Notes under the pieces: model-generated | Told to the model about the DNA's origin: nothing | Databases searched by the model: none | The model's input: only the letters and a program-made list of their open reading frames with translations | Made by a program: the position numbers and the translations under genes | Shown: piece after piece, positions 44,673-54,579 of the stretch | How the letters are laid out: each line of letters starts with the position of its first letter | How positions within the stretch are numbered: position 1 is the first letter of the stretch | Origin: Calothrix sp. NIES-4105 | GTDB lineage: Bacteria; Cyanobacteriota; Cyanobacteriia; Cyanobacteriales; Nostocaceae | NCBI RefSeq assembly: GCF_002368415.1 | Contig: NZ_AP018290.1 | Location: 3,919,614-3,983,613 of the forward strand | Reading direction: 5' to 3' | DNA length: 64,000 bases

Positions 44673-45565
44673 TCAAGAGTTTTCGGCATATTTCTTATAA
44701 TTATAGGCAGGTGTCCGTAATTATAAATATGAACTGAACGAATACCACGAATTATAACTGCCGTTTCCAAGAAGTTAAAATACAACCACCACAAACAAGC
44801 AGCAAGTGCAAACCCGCCAACTGCTGCTAAAGTCGGAATTAATTCCCAATTTGTAGTAGTAGTACCAGTGGCAACAGATACAATCGCTTCACCCAAAACA
44901 ATTAACGTTAATAAACCAAACCTTTCAGGCAAATGTGACGGATGCACGGGTGTATTAGCAAACAGCCTTGACCCAACAATTGGTGTACTTAACTCGATTA
45001 TTATTGCCACAGCCCAACAAAGGTAACGAATTGGAGTAGGCGCCGCAATTGAGATTAACCAGAGAATAGTACTGGGAATGTACGAAGCTAGATATAATTT
45101 TAGGGTAGCTTGGGCAACAGAAACATGACGAACTGCCCGCGCATATAGTGCTAGAACAATTGTGCGAACTGCTATATATGATAAAGCAAATCCAACGGCG
45201 CCATTGTCAAAAGCATTATGGATATTTGCTGCAAGAAAGATAACAGCCAACATTCCACTTAAAATTAGCAAACGATGGATAACATCATCGGTATCGTAAC
45301 GGTCTGCATAAAAAGTAAAAAGTACCCATGCCCACCAGCATGGTACAAATAATGCAGCAAATTTAATAAAGGTAACAAAATCTAAATTTTTTTCTAGGGT
45401 ACTGCTAAGTTCAGCAATAACGACGACAAACACTAAATCAAAAAATAATTCAATCCAACTAGCATGACCTACATTTTCAGCATTACTTGTTACACGTAAG
45501 CTTGGTCGTCTCCAACGATTGAGGAGTACAGCGGTTTCTTCTTTTTGTTCTTCATTAATAGTCAT
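44663..45565 (-). pseudogene. ltrA: LtrA-like membrane protein, 5' part interrupted by IS605-type element
   Basis: 300 codons from ATG 45565: HASWIELFFDLVFVVVIAEL is the LtrA signature, followed by WWAWVLFTFYADRYDTDDVI, RTIVLALYARAVRHV and HPSHLPERFGLLTLIVLGEA. Eight or so membrane segments. After IYNYGHLPIII the frame enters the IS end and stops; the remaining membrane segments are encoded at 42130-42463. Function of LtrA proteins is unclear (first linked to low-temperature growth in Listeria). A truncated product might still be made. Confidence 0.87.
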
Positions 45566-45616
45566 TCTTTATTGGTAATGTAGTTAATTCATAAATTCAC
45601 GCTTGGATACGTAACA

Positions 45617-45799
45617 TTATGATATGAATGACTTTAATTGCATTAAGTTTTCCACAGAATCCCGCTTAAGAGATATATAAAGTTTTGTGCGGAGCGAGGT
45701 GTGAACAATCTTCTGATCATCAATAAAAAAATTACATCTACCAAATGAGCTAACAATGCCTATATCTAATGGCATATTATCTGTTACAACCACTTCCAT
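45617..45799 (-). CDS. Possible small hypothetical protein
   Basis: 60 codons from ATG 45799, with no recognised domain, no membrane segment and no clear ribosome-binding site. It lies 51 bp upstream of the ltrA 5' part on the same strand. It might be chance. The rest of the gap 45566-46046 is AT-rich and must contain the promoter of the neutral invertase gene. Confidence 0.25.
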   Translation of the reverse strand: MEVVVTDNMPLDIGIVSSFGRCNFFIDDQKIVHTSLRTKLYISLKRDSVENLMQLKSFIS

Positions 45800-46046
45800 G
45801 AAGTTTATTTAAAGCCGTATTTAGCAGATTAATGTAATAATAAATTGAAAAAATGATTATAAATATCTTGAGTACGGTATGTGATTTGACAAATACATAA
45901 AAATAAAACATCATGGAAATTAATCTTAGTGTGTCAATACCATAAATGAGATTAGGTGTACAAGCGTTTTGTAAGTGTTTTGTAAAAAATAAACACTTGC
46001 TAATTGATTAAAAACAAAACAATCTACAAATTATATTGCTCTAATT

Positions 46047-47456
46047 ATGACTTTCTTTACTGCTTCTCAAGATTGGACAGATGAATGTTGGGACATTTTA
46101 GAAAAATCTATAATTTATTATCAAGGGGAAGCTATCGGAAGTGTAGCTGCTCAAGACCCAAAATTAAATGCACTCAACTATGACCAGTGCTTTATTCGCG
46201 ATTTTGTCTCATCAGCATTGTTGTTTTTAATGCATGGTAAAACGGTGATTGTGCGTAATTTCTTAGATACCACGTTGAAATTACAAAGCAATCATAAAGA
46301 GATGGACTTTTTTCAACCTGGTCCCGGTTTAATGCCTGCCAGTTTTAAAGTAATATCTAACGGTAATCAAGAATTTTTAGATGCGGATTTTGGAGAACAT
46401 GCTATAGCTCGTGTTCCACCTGTTGATTCTTGTTTATGGTGGGTTTTGCTACTAAGAGCGTATTGTAAAGTGACGCACGATTTTTCTTTTGCCCATCAGC
46501 AACATTACCAAGATGGAATAAAACGAATTCTTGATTTATGTTTAGCGCACCGCTTTGATATGTTTCCAACACTGCTAGTTCCTGATGGTGCTTTTATGAT
46601 TGACCGTCGTATGGGAGTATCTGGACATCCTTTGGAAATTCAAGTATTATTTTATGCTGCTTTACGCGCGGCAAACGAATTACTTCTACCATCTAATGAA
46701 GATAGTGAGCCTTATCTCTTGCGTATCAAACAAAGGCTAAGTGCTTTAAGTTACCATGTACGACAGTATTATTGGATAGACCTGCAAAGAATTAACGAGA
46801 TTTACCGTTATCAAAGCAATGAGTTTGGTAAAGAAGTTGCTAACAAGTTTAATATTTTTGCGGAATCAATACCAAATTGGTTGACTGAGTGGTTGCCAGA
46901 GTCTGGAGGATATTTGGCTGGAAATTTGGGACCAGGGATGATGGATTTTCGGTTCTTTGCGTTGGGAAACCTCATGTCAATTTTAGTTTCTTTAGCCAGC
47001 AAAAAAGAATCGCATCGAATTATGGATTTATTTGAGCAGCGCTGGTATGATTTAATTGGTTATATGCCTGTAAAAATTTGCTTCCCTGCTTTGTCTGGTT
47101 CAGAATGGCGCCTGATAACAGGGTGTGACCCGAAAAATTCTCCTTGGTCTTACCATAATGGAGGTAACTGGCCTGTTTTACTGTGGATATTTACTGCTGC
47201 TGCACAAAAAACAGGTAGACCAGAAATAGCACAAAAGGCAATAGATATTGCAGAGAAGCGCTTAATGAATGACAAGTTTCCTGAGTACTACGATGGTAAA
47301 AATGGTCGTTTGATAGGTAAAGAAGCGAGAAGTCATCAAACTTGGACAATAGCAGGTTTGTTGGCAGCAAAAGAGCTACTCGCAAATCCTGAATATATAA
47401 ACCTAATTGGTTTTGACGAAGGAATTGCAAACCCCATTCATCTTTCTAATTCCTAA
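46047..47456 (+). CDS. Alkaline/neutral invertase (GH100)
   Basis: 469 residues, the size of cyanobacterial neutral invertases. Landmarks: [20 protein letters not shown] near the start, [57 protein letters not shown], and near the end [20 protein letters not shown]. The enzyme splits sucrose to glucose and fructose in the cytosol; in filamentous cyanobacteria it feeds sucrose use, including in heterocysts. It stands alone, followed by a terminator-like hairpin. Confidence 0.93.
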   Translation: MTFFTASQDWTDECWDILEKSIIYYQGEAIGSVAAQDPKLNALNYDQCFIRDFVSSALLFLMHGKTVIVRNFLDTTLKLQSNHKEMDFFQPGPGLMPASFKVISNGNQEFLDADFGEHAIARVPPVDSCLWWVLLLRAYCKVTHDFSFAHQQHYQDGIKRILDLCLAHRFDMFPTLLVPDGAFMIDRRMGVSGHPLEIQVLFYAALRAANELLLPSNEDSEPYLLRIKQRLSALSYHVRQYYWIDLQRINEIYRYQSNEFGKEVANKFNIFAESIPNWLTEWLPESGGYLAGNLGPGMMDFRFFALGNLMSILVSLASKKESHRIMDLFEQRWYDLIGYMPVKICFPALSGSEWRLITGCDPKNSPWSYHNGGNWPVLLWIFTAAAQKTGRPEIAQKAIDIAEKRLMNDKFPEYYDGKNGRLIGKEARSHQTWTIAGLLAAKELLANPEYINLIGFDEGIANPIHLSNS

Positions 47457-47468
47457 TAAATGTAAGGT

Positions 47469-47520
47469 GTGACAGCTATATTAATGTATTAAATTAACTC
47501 CTTTAATAAATTGCTGTCAC
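47469..47520 (+). terminator. Hairpin after the invertase gene
   Basis: GTGACAGC at 47469-47476 and GCTGTCAC at 47513-47520 are perfect inverses 12 bp after the invertase stop codon, with an AT-rich loop of 36 bases that contains further partly complementary blocks. No U run follows, so it may act as an mRNA-end stabiliser rather than a classical terminator. Confidence 0.45.
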
Positions 47521-47556
47521 GCAGTGTACTTAAAGTTAGTATAAGCAAGTAAAATA

Positions 47557-47691
47557 CTAACTGGGGGTAGGTGTAGCTGTTGAAGTTGTTCCTGCTGGTG
47601 GAGTTGTTCCTGGGTCGCTTGCAGGTTGACAGGCGCCCATCAATAGATTGATTGCAAAGACTGAAACTAGTAATATTAGTTTTTTGCTCAT
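47557..47691 (-). CDS. Very small lipoprotein
   Basis: 44 residues: a basic start (MSKKL), hydrophobic stretch ILLVSVFAINL and lipobox LMGAC, so Cys21 should be lipidated and the protein anchored in a membrane. The mature part is only about 24 residues, rich in Thr, Pro and Ala (TPPAGTTSTATPTPS). It is too short for most gene finders. Function unknown. It is convergent with the invertase gene and downstream of the STAND gene on the same strand (120 bp). Confidence 0.6.
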   Translation of the reverse strand: MSKKLILLVSVFAINLLMGACQPASDPGTTPPAGTTSTATPTPS

Positions 47692-47811
47692 AACAATGGT
47701 GTAAAATTAAAAAACGTTTGTAATTATACTAAGAAAGCTCATCCAAATTTTACATCTAACCTACGGAATATATAACGTAACGACGAAGCACGTCTCTAAA
47801 TTGCAAAATTG

Positions 47812-50800
47812 TTATGAGTTTTCAACTGCTCCCAAGGCTTTTAATGTAGCGATAGTTGCCTCAGTTAAACCTGTGACACCAGTAATATCCATGCCCTCAT
47901 AAGGTCTAAAGGTTCTTAATGTCTTTATACACTCACCCGTGGTAATGTTCCAAAGCTTGATTGTTTCATCTTCACTGCCACTAGCTAGAATATTACCTGC
48001 AACCTGGTCATGTATAAAAGTAACTGACAATATAGGTTTAGTATGCCCGTGCAGCGTGTTAATACATTTACCTGTGCTAACATCCCAAATTTGCACTGTT
48101 TGGTCTTCACTGCAACTAGCTAAAGTTTTACTGTCTGGACTGAAGGCAACAGACCGCACTCCTCGCGCGTGTCCTTCTAAGGTTTTAATGCACTCACCCG
48201 TACTATAATCCCATACTTTTACAGTTTTATCCTCACTGCCAGTAGCAAGCAATCGCGCGTCTTTACTTAGCACAACCGAGTATACCCAATCAGTGTGTTC
48301 CTTCAAAATGTTAAGACATTTGCCAAGCGAAACAGTGCTAACATCCCACAACCTAACTGTACCATCGGCGCCGCTACTAATAAGAGTACGACCATCTGAA
48401 CTGAAAATAAGGCAAGTTACCCAACCCGTATGTCCCTGCAGTGTTTGATAACATTGTCCTGTGTTTGCATCCCATAACTTAATCGTCTGGTCTTGACTAC
48501 CACTAGCCACTGTTTTACCATCAGGACTTGTTGCAACACACCATACTCCACTAGTGTGCCCATATAATGTTTGGCGGCATTTCCTATCTTGAATATCCCA
48601 TAATTTTAAGGTGTTATCGGCACTAGCTGTAATTATTAGGCGCCCATCCCAAGTAAAGGCAACTGAAAGTATCCAACTTGTATGTCCATGCAATACTTTA
48701 CGGCACTTACCTTCTAAGATATCCCACAGTTTTAACGTACCATCTTGGCTACCACTAGCAAGAATTTTAGCTTCTGAACTAAAAGCAACAGTCCAAACTC
48801 CACTAAAGTGTCCCTGTAAAGTTTTTAGGCATTTACCTTCTGATATATCCCAAAACTTAACTGCACCATCTTGACTACCACTAACTAAAGTCATATTTGG
48901 GGTTATTATAACTGACCAAACATCATCTGTATGACCTTGTAATGTTTTAGTTAGGGCGCCTGTGTTAATATCCCACAATCTCACAGTTTGATCTGCACTG
49001 CCAGTAGCAAGTAGCACAGATATCTTGCCTGTGTCCGTGTTATAAAAGCTAACTGAATGCACCGAGTTAGTATGCCCCTGTAAAATTTGATAACACTTAC
49101 CTGTATTCACATCCCAACACCGTACCGAGCAATCTGAGCTACCACTAACAAGGGTGTCACCGTCAGGACTAAAACTAACTGAATGCACTGTCTTAGTATG
49201 TCCCACAAAAACTTGCACACATTTACCTGCATTTATATCCCAACAGCGTACCGTTTGATCTGCACCACCACTAGCGAGGATGTCACCTTGTGGACAAAAG
49301 GCAACTGAATGTACACCGCTTGTATGTCCCTGTAAAGTTCCCGTGTATTGTCCCGTAGTGGCATCCCATAACTTAATTGTCCCATCTTCGCTAGCACTCG
49401 CGATTGTAGTACCTTGAGGATTGAAAGCTACAGACCATATACCGCTGTTATGTCCTTGTAAAGTTTTGAGACACCTTAAAGTTCTAACGTCCCATAACTT
49501 TACTGTTTGGTCTGCACCACCACTAACCAAAATATTACCTTGAGGACTGAAGGCAACAGACCATACCCAGGCACTATGTGCTTTGATAGCTGCTAGTTGT
49601 TGTCCATCCGTTGCTTGCCATAAACGAATTTCACCATCTGCATGACCCGTTGCTAAAAATTGCCCACAAGGAGATATTGCAACTGCGGCAGCACTACCTA
49701 AAGTCTCGTTAAAAACAGAGCGCGCGAGATTAGAGTGAGCAAAATTAGTCCCATGCAGCTCAATATCCCGTAGGTCAGCTTGCCAAATTGTCAGATTGGA
49801 AAAATCGTAACCGCGAAAATCTGTTTTGATGTAGCGCAGCAGATTAAATATGTTACCCGCAGTGTATCCAGGTTGTAAAGGTAATGTTTCTCTTAGTGTT
49901 GTTAAGATGCGAACTAACTGAGCTTCAATGTTTTTATTAGTTCCATATATTGTTAGCAGGTTATCTATTATTGGTTTAAGGATAAGCCGAATTTGAGTTT
50001 CTCTAATATACTCTTTTCCTTGGGCTTTAATTAGAGCGTAACGTTTGAGATGTTCAATTTTTTGGACTTTAATATCTTCACAAACTTGCTCGATAAATTG
50101 GTCTGTTGTATACTCCATAACCACGGGTTGCAGCGCATACGTAGAGACGCGATTAATCGCGTCTCCAGATATTTCAATCAACGACCGCCTGAAAAGAGAT
50201 TGCAGTCCCTCCAGTAGTTGAAGTTGTATGTTTGGCAAGCAAATATCTTCTTGTAATTGCGAGAGGGTTTGGGCTTCCTGATTAATTGCTAGCCAATTTA
50301 TAATTTGTTTTTCTAAATCTGATAAACGGCTAAACTGCCTTGCCAAAAGATTACGAATTCCACTAAAAACAGTTTTACCTTGTGATAAAAATTCAGCAAT
50401 ATTACTATTTAATAGCTCTTGAATAGACGTAGCAACGATTTTCAAAGCTAAGGGATTACCTTTATAACTATCAATTAGTTTGAGTTTTTCCTCTTCTGTT
50501 CCATAAAGACCTCTTGCTTCAAGGATTAAAAGCGCTTCTACTTCTTTTAACCCAGTCATTTGTAATGAGCGTGATGATATTTCTCCTCCAAATAAAGCAA
50601 ATTCTTCGGGTTTTTCCCTACTGGTAATGATTAAGCAACTTTGATGTGAAGCTTCACCTACCTGACGAAAAACTTCACCATACCCTTCATATCCAGAGCG
50701 ATAAAATCCAGCACAATAATTGTTCATTGCTGAGAACGTATCGCCACTTTGCAAAATTGCCTCTACATTATCAAGTATTATTAAGCAGCGCGAGTTACGT

Positions 50801-51417
50801 AAATAATCAATTAATCGCGTAATACGTTCTACATCTGATAAATCTCTTTCAATTTCCTGTTCGTTGGAAAGAAATTGAATCAAATTGGACAAAATTTCTG
50901 TTACAGGTGGAGCGTTACGTAGCGACTGCCAAATTACGTACTCAAATTTATCCTTAATTTGTTCCGCTAGCTTTGCTGCTAAAGAGGTTTTACCTATTCC
51001 ACCAATTCCAAACAAACCTACCATACGGCAGCCATCTGTTACAACCCATTGCTCCAACTGGCTTAATTCTTGCGCGCGTCCGTAGAATATCGATAACGAA
51101 GGCGCCTGTCGTAAATCTTCACGAGTAACGCTAATTGCTTGCTCGAACTCATCAACGTTGGACTCTGGCTGAAAATAGTCGCTTGGGTTTAGCTCTAAGC
51201 TAAAAGCTCTGAAGAAGGACTCAAGTGTTTGTTTATCGACAAGGTGGGAGCGCTCTAACACTTTTGCGACTGTGCGAGTACTTAGGGCTGTAAGTTCGCT
51301 TAATGCTTCGATAGTATTTGGTTGGACTACTAGCTCTCCTCTGGCTTTGAGAATCTTCTCAAATCCTTGAGGCGTGAGGATAACGCCCCGTTTACGTCTT
51401 GGTTTCTGTAAATCCAT
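47812..51417 (-). CDS. STAND ATPase: N-terminal helical domain, NB-ARC, 14 WD40 repeats
   Basis: 1201 residues. Residues 10-85 are a helical, HTH-like adaptor ([33 protein letters not shown]). The NB-ARC nucleotide-binding part has Walker [10 protein letters not shown] (137-145), Walker [10 protein letters not shown] and the GNPLALKI motif. From about residue 580 there are 14 WD40 repeats, enough for two seven-bladed propellers, with repeated cores like [12 protein letters not shown]. The end is [20 protein letters not shown]. Such proteins are signal-transducing switches that oligomerise when the propeller senses a ligand. There is no fused effector enzyme. A palindromic repeat is inserted in the coding sequence at 50141-50166. 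Confidence 0.93.
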   Translation of the reverse strand: MDLQKPRRKRGVILTPQGFEKILKARGELVVQPNTIEALSELTALSTRTVAKVLERSHLVDKQTLESFFRAFSLELNPSDYFQPESNVDEFEQAISVTREDLRQAPSLSIFYGRAQELSQLEQWVVTDGCRMVGLFGIGGIGKTSLAAKLAEQIKDKFEYVIWQSLRNAPPVTEILSNLIQFLSNEQEIERDLSDVERITRLIDYLRNSRCLIILDNVEAILQSGDTFSAMNNYCAGFYRSGYEGYGEVFRQVGEASHQSCLIITSREKPEEFALFGGEISSRSLQMTGLKEVEALLILEARGLYGTEEEKLKLIDSYKGNPLALKIVATSIQELLNSNIAEFLSQGKTVFSGIRNLLARQFSRLSDLEKQIINWLAINQEAQTLSQLQEDICLPNIQLQLLEGLQSLFRRSLIEISGDAINRVSTYALQPVVMEYTTDQFIEQVCEDIKVQKIEHLKRYALIKAQGKEYIRETQIRLILKPIIDNLLTIYGTNKNIEAQLVRILTTLRETLPLQPGYTAGNIFNLLRYIKTDFRGYDFSNLTIWQADLRDIELHGTNFAHSNLARSVFNETLGSAAAVAISPCGQFLATGHADGEIRLWQATDGQQLAAIKAHSAWVWSVAFSPQGNILVSGGADQTVKLWDVRTLRCLKTLQGHNSGIWSVAFNPQGTTIASASEDGTIKLWDATTGQYTGTLQGHTSGVHSVAFCPQGDILASGGADQTVRCWDINAGKCVQVFVGHTKTVHSVSFSPDGDTLVSGSSDCSVRCWDVNTGKCYQILQGHTNSVHSVSFYNTDTGKISVLLATGSADQTVRLWDINTGALTKTLQGHTDDVWSVIITPNMTLVSGSQDGAVKFWDISEGKCLKTLQGHFSGVWTVAFSSEAKILASGSQDGTLKLWDILEGKCRKVLHGHTSWILSVAFTWDGRLIITASADNTLKLWDIQDRKCRQTLYGHTSGVWCVATSPDGKTVASGSQDQTIKLWDANTGQCYQTLQGHTGWVTCLIFSSDGRTLISSGADGTVRLWDVSTVSLGKCLNILKEHTDWVYSVVLSKDARLLATGSEDKTVKVWDYSTGECIKTLEGHARGVRSVAFSPDSKTLASCSEDQTVQIWDVSTGKCINTLHGHTKPILSVTFIHDQVAGNILASGSEDETIKLWNITTGECIKTLRTFRPYEGMDITGVTGLTEATIATLKALGAVENS
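50141..50166. repeat. Dispersed palindrome inserted in a coding region
   Basis: GAGACGCGATTAATCGCGTC then TC is a perfect 22-bp palindrome at 50144-50165. It lies in frame inside the STAND gene and codes for residues reading approximately DAINRVST between LIEIS and LQPVVMEY. Related palindromes are intergenic at 35283, 55461 and 60328. Confidence 0.7.
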
Positions 51418-51876
51418 GCCGTTTACGTGAGGTGTACGAAGGAAAGCTAGTATTTTAGGTTGTTACATTATTTAATAATATTTCGTTAACTTAAGCAAGT
51501 AAACCCGGAGCGCGCGGCTAGAACTGTGGAGGATAGAAAGCACTCATAGCCTAGACTTGAGGAGATTTTTGCAATGATTCCGCTTAAGTTTCCTGCTAAA
51601 ATTCCTTAACTTACCTATCTTGACTGGAAGAAATATTTTGGAAAGAGACAATTGTAAGTATCTATAAGCGTGACTTAGACATATTAATCAAACGTGTCTT
51701 GTAGCATAGGCGTCCCGCCTGTGCAGTGTGTATTATTTTACCACAGAGACTATTAGGGCACAGAGGGAAGAGGTATAAACCACAAAGGACACAAAGGACA
51801 CAAAGAAAGGATTGCCAAGATATAACCTTTGAGAATTAATGATATAGACGAGCAGCAGATTATTTACAAACCCAAA
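51418..51876. other. Intergenic region containing an inverted copy of a dispersed repeat
   Basis: 459 bp between the divergent STAND and SnoaL-like genes. The left part (51418-51690) shows no gene. The right part holds the repeat at 51700-51815. The promoters of both neighbouring genes should be here, but no box stands out. Confidence 0.5.
51700..51815 (-). repeat. Dispersed repeat, copy 2 (CTTTGTG-rich)
   Basis: Blocks GTAGCATAGGC, GCCTGTGCAGTG, TTACCACAGAG, CACAGAGGGAAGAGG, and ACCACAAAGGACACAAAGG follow in the order seen, inverted, at 24527-24661. Identity is clear in each block with small differences between them. Confidence 0.65.
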
Positions 51877-52257
51877 ATGAACACAATTAATATAGAGGCA
51901 TTGAAGCGCGAGTTACTAGAGCTAGATGCAGCGTTCCTTAATGCTGTTTTAAAAAACGATGTCACAGTCATTGAGCGCAACCTACCAGATGATTTTCTGT
52001 CTGTATTTCCTAATGGTCGCGTTGCAAACAAGGCTGCGGAAATTGAGAACGTTAGAACTGTAGAGCTTGAATCTTATTCTACCGACGAGGTGCAGGTGCA
52101 TTGGTACGGTGACAACGTAGCAATAATTAACTTTCGTCTCTCATTAAAGATGAAAGATCAGGATATAAAGCAGGTTCGTGATTCGCACGTATATATGAAG
52201 CGTTCAGGTCGCTGGCAAATGATTATGGGACAAACGACTCCCATCTTACACCAGTAG
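51877..52257 (+). CDS. SnoaL/DUF4440-like NTF2-fold protein
   Basis: 126 residues from ATG 51877 (frame open from TTG 51829). ALKRELLELDAAFLNAVLKN, NLPDDFLSVFPNGRVANKAA and SHVYMKRSGRWQMIMGQTTP match the DUF4440 group. These small proteins bind or isomerise hydrophobic molecules, and many have no known activity. It is 17 bp upstream of the ene-reductase gene and the first gene of a plus-strand set (SnoaL-like, OYE, alpha/beta hydrolase). Confidence 0.85.
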   Translation: MNTINIEALKRELLELDAAFLNAVLKNDVTVIERNLPDDFLSVFPNGRVANKAAEIENVRTVELESYSTDEVQVHWYGDNVAIINFRLSLKMKDQDIKQVRDSHVYMKRSGRWQMIMGQTTPILHQ

Positions 52258-52274
52258 CAATTTAAGGAAACTCC

Positions 52275-53369
52275 ATGAATTCAAATATCAATCTCTTCTC
52301 GCCTTTCAAACTTGGACAATTAGAACTACCGCATAGGATGGTAATGGCGCCACTTACCCGGATGCGGGCTTCTGATGGAAATGTTCCAACGCTCATGAAC
52401 GTGGAGTATTATAAACAGCGTGCATCAGCAGCATTAATTATCACAGAATGTACCCAAGTCTCACCTCAAGCCCGTGGTTATGCTCGTAGTCCCGGTATAA
52501 ATTCACCTGAGCAAATTGCAGGATGGAGGGAAGTTACTGACGCAGTACATGCAGTCGGTGGACGAATTTTTATGCAACTTTGGCACGCTGGACGTACTTC
52601 TCACCCAGAACTACAGCTCGGAGGGGCGCTACCAGTTGCACCGAGTGCTATCGCAGCCGAAGGAAATGCATATTTGCCGTTTGGTCGTCGTGCCCCAATG
52701 GTAACACCACGGGCTTTGGAAACTGAAGAAATTACGGGTGTGGTTGAACAGTTCCGCCAAGGCGCACAAAATGCTTTAAATGCAGGATTTGACGGGGTTG
52801 AGATTCACGGCGCCAACGGTTATTTAATCGATGAATTTCTCCAAGACGGTTCAAATCAACGCACTGACCGCTACGGTGGCTCGATTGAAAACCGCGCTCG
52901 TTTTCTGTTGGAGATAGTCGAAGCGGTGGTTAGTGTATGGGGTTCTGGTAGGGTTGGTGTTCGCCTTTCTCCTAGCGGCACTAATTACAGCATGGGTGAT
53001 TCAAATCGTGTGGCAACCTTTAGTTATGTAGTTTCTGCCCTTAACGCCTTTGACTTGGCTTACTTTCACCTCATGGAACCAAACGATTGGGGAACTGACA
53101 CAGGATTAGATGCTGCCCACTTTCGTCAAATTTTTAAAGGCATCTTAATGGTGAATGGAGGTTATGACCGTCAAAGAGGAGATGCAATTATTAATAGTGG
53201 GCTAGCAGATCTCGTCTCGTTTGGCAGATTATTCTTGGCGAATCCTGATCTACCAGCGCGCTTCAGACTCAACGCGACCTTGAACGAACCAGATAGTTCA
53301 ACTTTTTACGAAGGAGATGAAAAAGGTTACACCGATTATCCAACACTCAAACTTGAACCAATATCTTAA
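52275..53369 (+). CDS. Old Yellow Enzyme family alkene reductase
   Basis: 364 residues. FSPFKLGQLELPHRMVMAPL, LTRMRA, NVEYYKQRASAALIITEC, IHGANGYLIDEFLQDGSNQR and DRYGGSIENRARF: an FMN-dependent ene-reductase closely related to the one at 7635-8753. His and Asn of the IHGAN motif should bind the carbonyl of the substrate. TAAGGA precedes ATG 52275. The alpha/beta hydrolase gene starts immediately after its stop codon, so the two are co-translated. Confidence 0.93.
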   Translation: MNSNINLFSPFKLGQLELPHRMVMAPLTRMRASDGNVPTLMNVEYYKQRASAALIITECTQVSPQARGYARSPGINSPEQIAGWREVTDAVHAVGGRIFMQLWHAGRTSHPELQLGGALPVAPSAIAAEGNAYLPFGRRAPMVTPRALETEEITGVVEQFRQGAQNALNAGFDGVEIHGANGYLIDEFLQDGSNQRTDRYGGSIENRARFLLEIVEAVVSVWGSGRVGVRLSPSGTNYSMGDSNRVATFSYVVSALNAFDLAYFHLMEPNDWGTDTGLDAAHFRQIFKGILMVNGGYDRQRGDAIINSGLADLVSFGRLFLANPDLPARFRLNATLNEPDSSTFYEGDEKGYTDYPTLKLEPIS

Positions 53370-54242
53370 ATGATGGAATTTAACCCTGAAGAATTTGCTA
53401 ACACTTTTAAGCACTATACCGCTTCTGTAAATGGTGTGCAATTGCATTACGTTATGGGTGGCAAAGGCGCCCCAGTAGTATTGCTGCATGGTTGGCCGCA
53501 AACGTGGTACGAGTGGCGGAAAATTATGCCTGCTCTTGCTAAAAATTACACCGTAATTGCTCCAGATATGCGGGGACTAGGCGATTCGTCTAAGCCTGAT
53601 GGTGGGTATGATAAACGCACTGTGGCCGAAGATATTTATCAATTAATTAAATCTTTGGGTTTCAAACAGATAAATCTTGTCGGTCACGACCTTGGTGGTA
53701 TGGTCGCTTATGCATACGCTACGGCATATCCGGAAAGTGTAAGGCGATTAGTGCTGGCAGAGTTTTGGCTTCCTGGCTTTGGGCTGGAAGAAGGAATGGA
53801 TGTTGCCAAGAGAGGTTTGTGGCATTTTGGATTCCACATGACACCCAAGATACCAGAGATGTTGACTCAAGGAAGAGAACGAGAATATCTCTCAACTATT
53901 GCCTATAAGTCAGGATACAACCCAACAGCAATTACCGAAGCTGATATAGATGAGTATGTACGGCACTATGCTTCACCCGGTGGAATGCGCGCGGGTTTTG
54001 AGTATTACCGAACTTTACTTAAAGACGGGCAGCAAAATCGAGAAAGTGCCAACACTAAACTGGCTGTTCCTGTCCTTGTATTAACAGGAAGCGACAGCGG
54101 TATTGGTGATCGTTTGCTTAAAGGTGTGCAAGCTGTAGCAGACAATGTGCAAAGTAGCGTAATTGAAAAGTCTGGGCATTGGCTTGCTGAAGAACAACCT
54201 GCTGCTTTATCAGAGCGACTGCTTACTTTCTTTAGCCAATAG
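53370..54242 (+). CDS. Alpha/beta hydrolase (epoxide hydrolase/haloalkane dehalogenase-like)
   Basis: 290 residues, cytosolic (no signal peptide). VVLLHGWPQTWYEWRKIMPA (oxyanion HGWP), VIAPDMRGLGDSSKP, and the nucleophile elbow VGHDLGGMVAYAYA with Asp, as in epoxide hydrolases and fluoroacetate dehalogenases; the catalytic His is in IEKSGHWLAEEQP. Start ATG 53370 or the next codon, directly after the ene-reductase stop. A secreted paralogue sits at 57161-58105. Substrate unknown; a role on epoxides made from the same compound as its neighbours is a guess. Confidence 0.9.
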   Translation: MMEFNPEEFANTFKHYTASVNGVQLHYVMGGKGAPVVLLHGWPQTWYEWRKIMPALAKNYTVIAPDMRGLGDSSKPDGGYDKRTVAEDIYQLIKSLGFKQINLVGHDLGGMVAYAYATAYPESVRRLVLAEFWLPGFGLEEGMDVAKRGLWHFGFHMTPKIPEMLTQGREREYLSTIAYKSGYNPTAITEADIDEYVRHYASPGGMRAGFEYYRTLLKDGQQNRESANTKLAVPVLVLTGSDSGIGDRLLKGVQAVADNVQSSVIEKSGHWLAEEQPAALSERLLTFFSQ

Positions 54243-54276
54243 CTTAAAGGACGTGAAAAACAATTAAATAAATTAG

Positions 54277-54405
54277 ATGAAAAGAATATTTTGGCGCTTA
54301 GTTTTGCTTGCTTTACTAGTGGTAAATTTAACAGCCCTACTACATTTTACTTCCCACAAAATGAATGCAGTTTTTCCACCCAATATGCAAATTGCATCAA
54401 ACTGA
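54277..54405 (+). pseudogene. N-terminal membrane-anchor fragment of an unidentified protein
   Basis: 42 codons: MKRIFWRLVLLALLVVNLTA then LLHFTSHKMNAVFPPNMQIA, a signal-anchor-like start followed by a stop. The second half of this frame overlaps the beginning of an SDR remnant in another frame, so it is the 5' piece of a lost gene joined to SDR debris. Not likely to be functional. Confidence 0.5.
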
Positions 54406-54550
54406 TGTTAGTGACAAGCGGGATATTACGACGCTGTTCAATAAAATCATCGAGAAATACGGTCGTGCTGTACTGTTCTTATGTTCAGATGAAGCATCTT
54501 TCATTACTGGTCATCCCTTAAGTGTGGATGGTGGCTATGTAGCGCAATAA
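54398..54550 (+). pseudogene. SDR remnant with internal deletion
   Basis: TDVSDKRDITTLFNKIIEKY then GR matches the second part of an SDR Rossmann fold, and without interruption the frame jumps to the C terminus AVLFLCSDEASFITGHPLSV then DGGYVAQ. The whole catalytic centre (NNAG, Ser, YxxxK) is deleted between them, in frame, and the cofactor motif before it is also missing. The final residues equal those of intact SDRs in this window. Confidence 0.8.
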
Positions 54551-54579
54551 ATTATCGCAATTAAGAAGGAGAAAATATC

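Larger units (their letters stand above)
42464..44690. mobile_element. IS200/IS605-type insertion sequence with divergent tnpA and tnpB
   Basis: It contains a complete tnpB (minus strand) and tnpA (plus strand) in the divergent order of IS605, plus a hairpin at each end: CCCCTGGCTAAAGCCGAGGGG at the tnpB end (about 42478-42498) and the 16-bp inverted repeat 44627-44672 at the tnpA end. It lies between two parts of one ltrA-like gene, which fixes both borders to within roughly 20-30 bases. No target duplication is expected for this family and none is seen. It has no GGCGCC site although the surrounding DNA has about one per 0.8 kb, consistent with recent arrival. Confidence 0.88.

Noticed and set aside
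47939-49600. Regularly spaced repeats in the STAND gene as a possible CRISPR-like array
   Set aside because: The period of about 126 bases equals one WD40 unit (about 42 codons) and the repeats are imperfect and coding.
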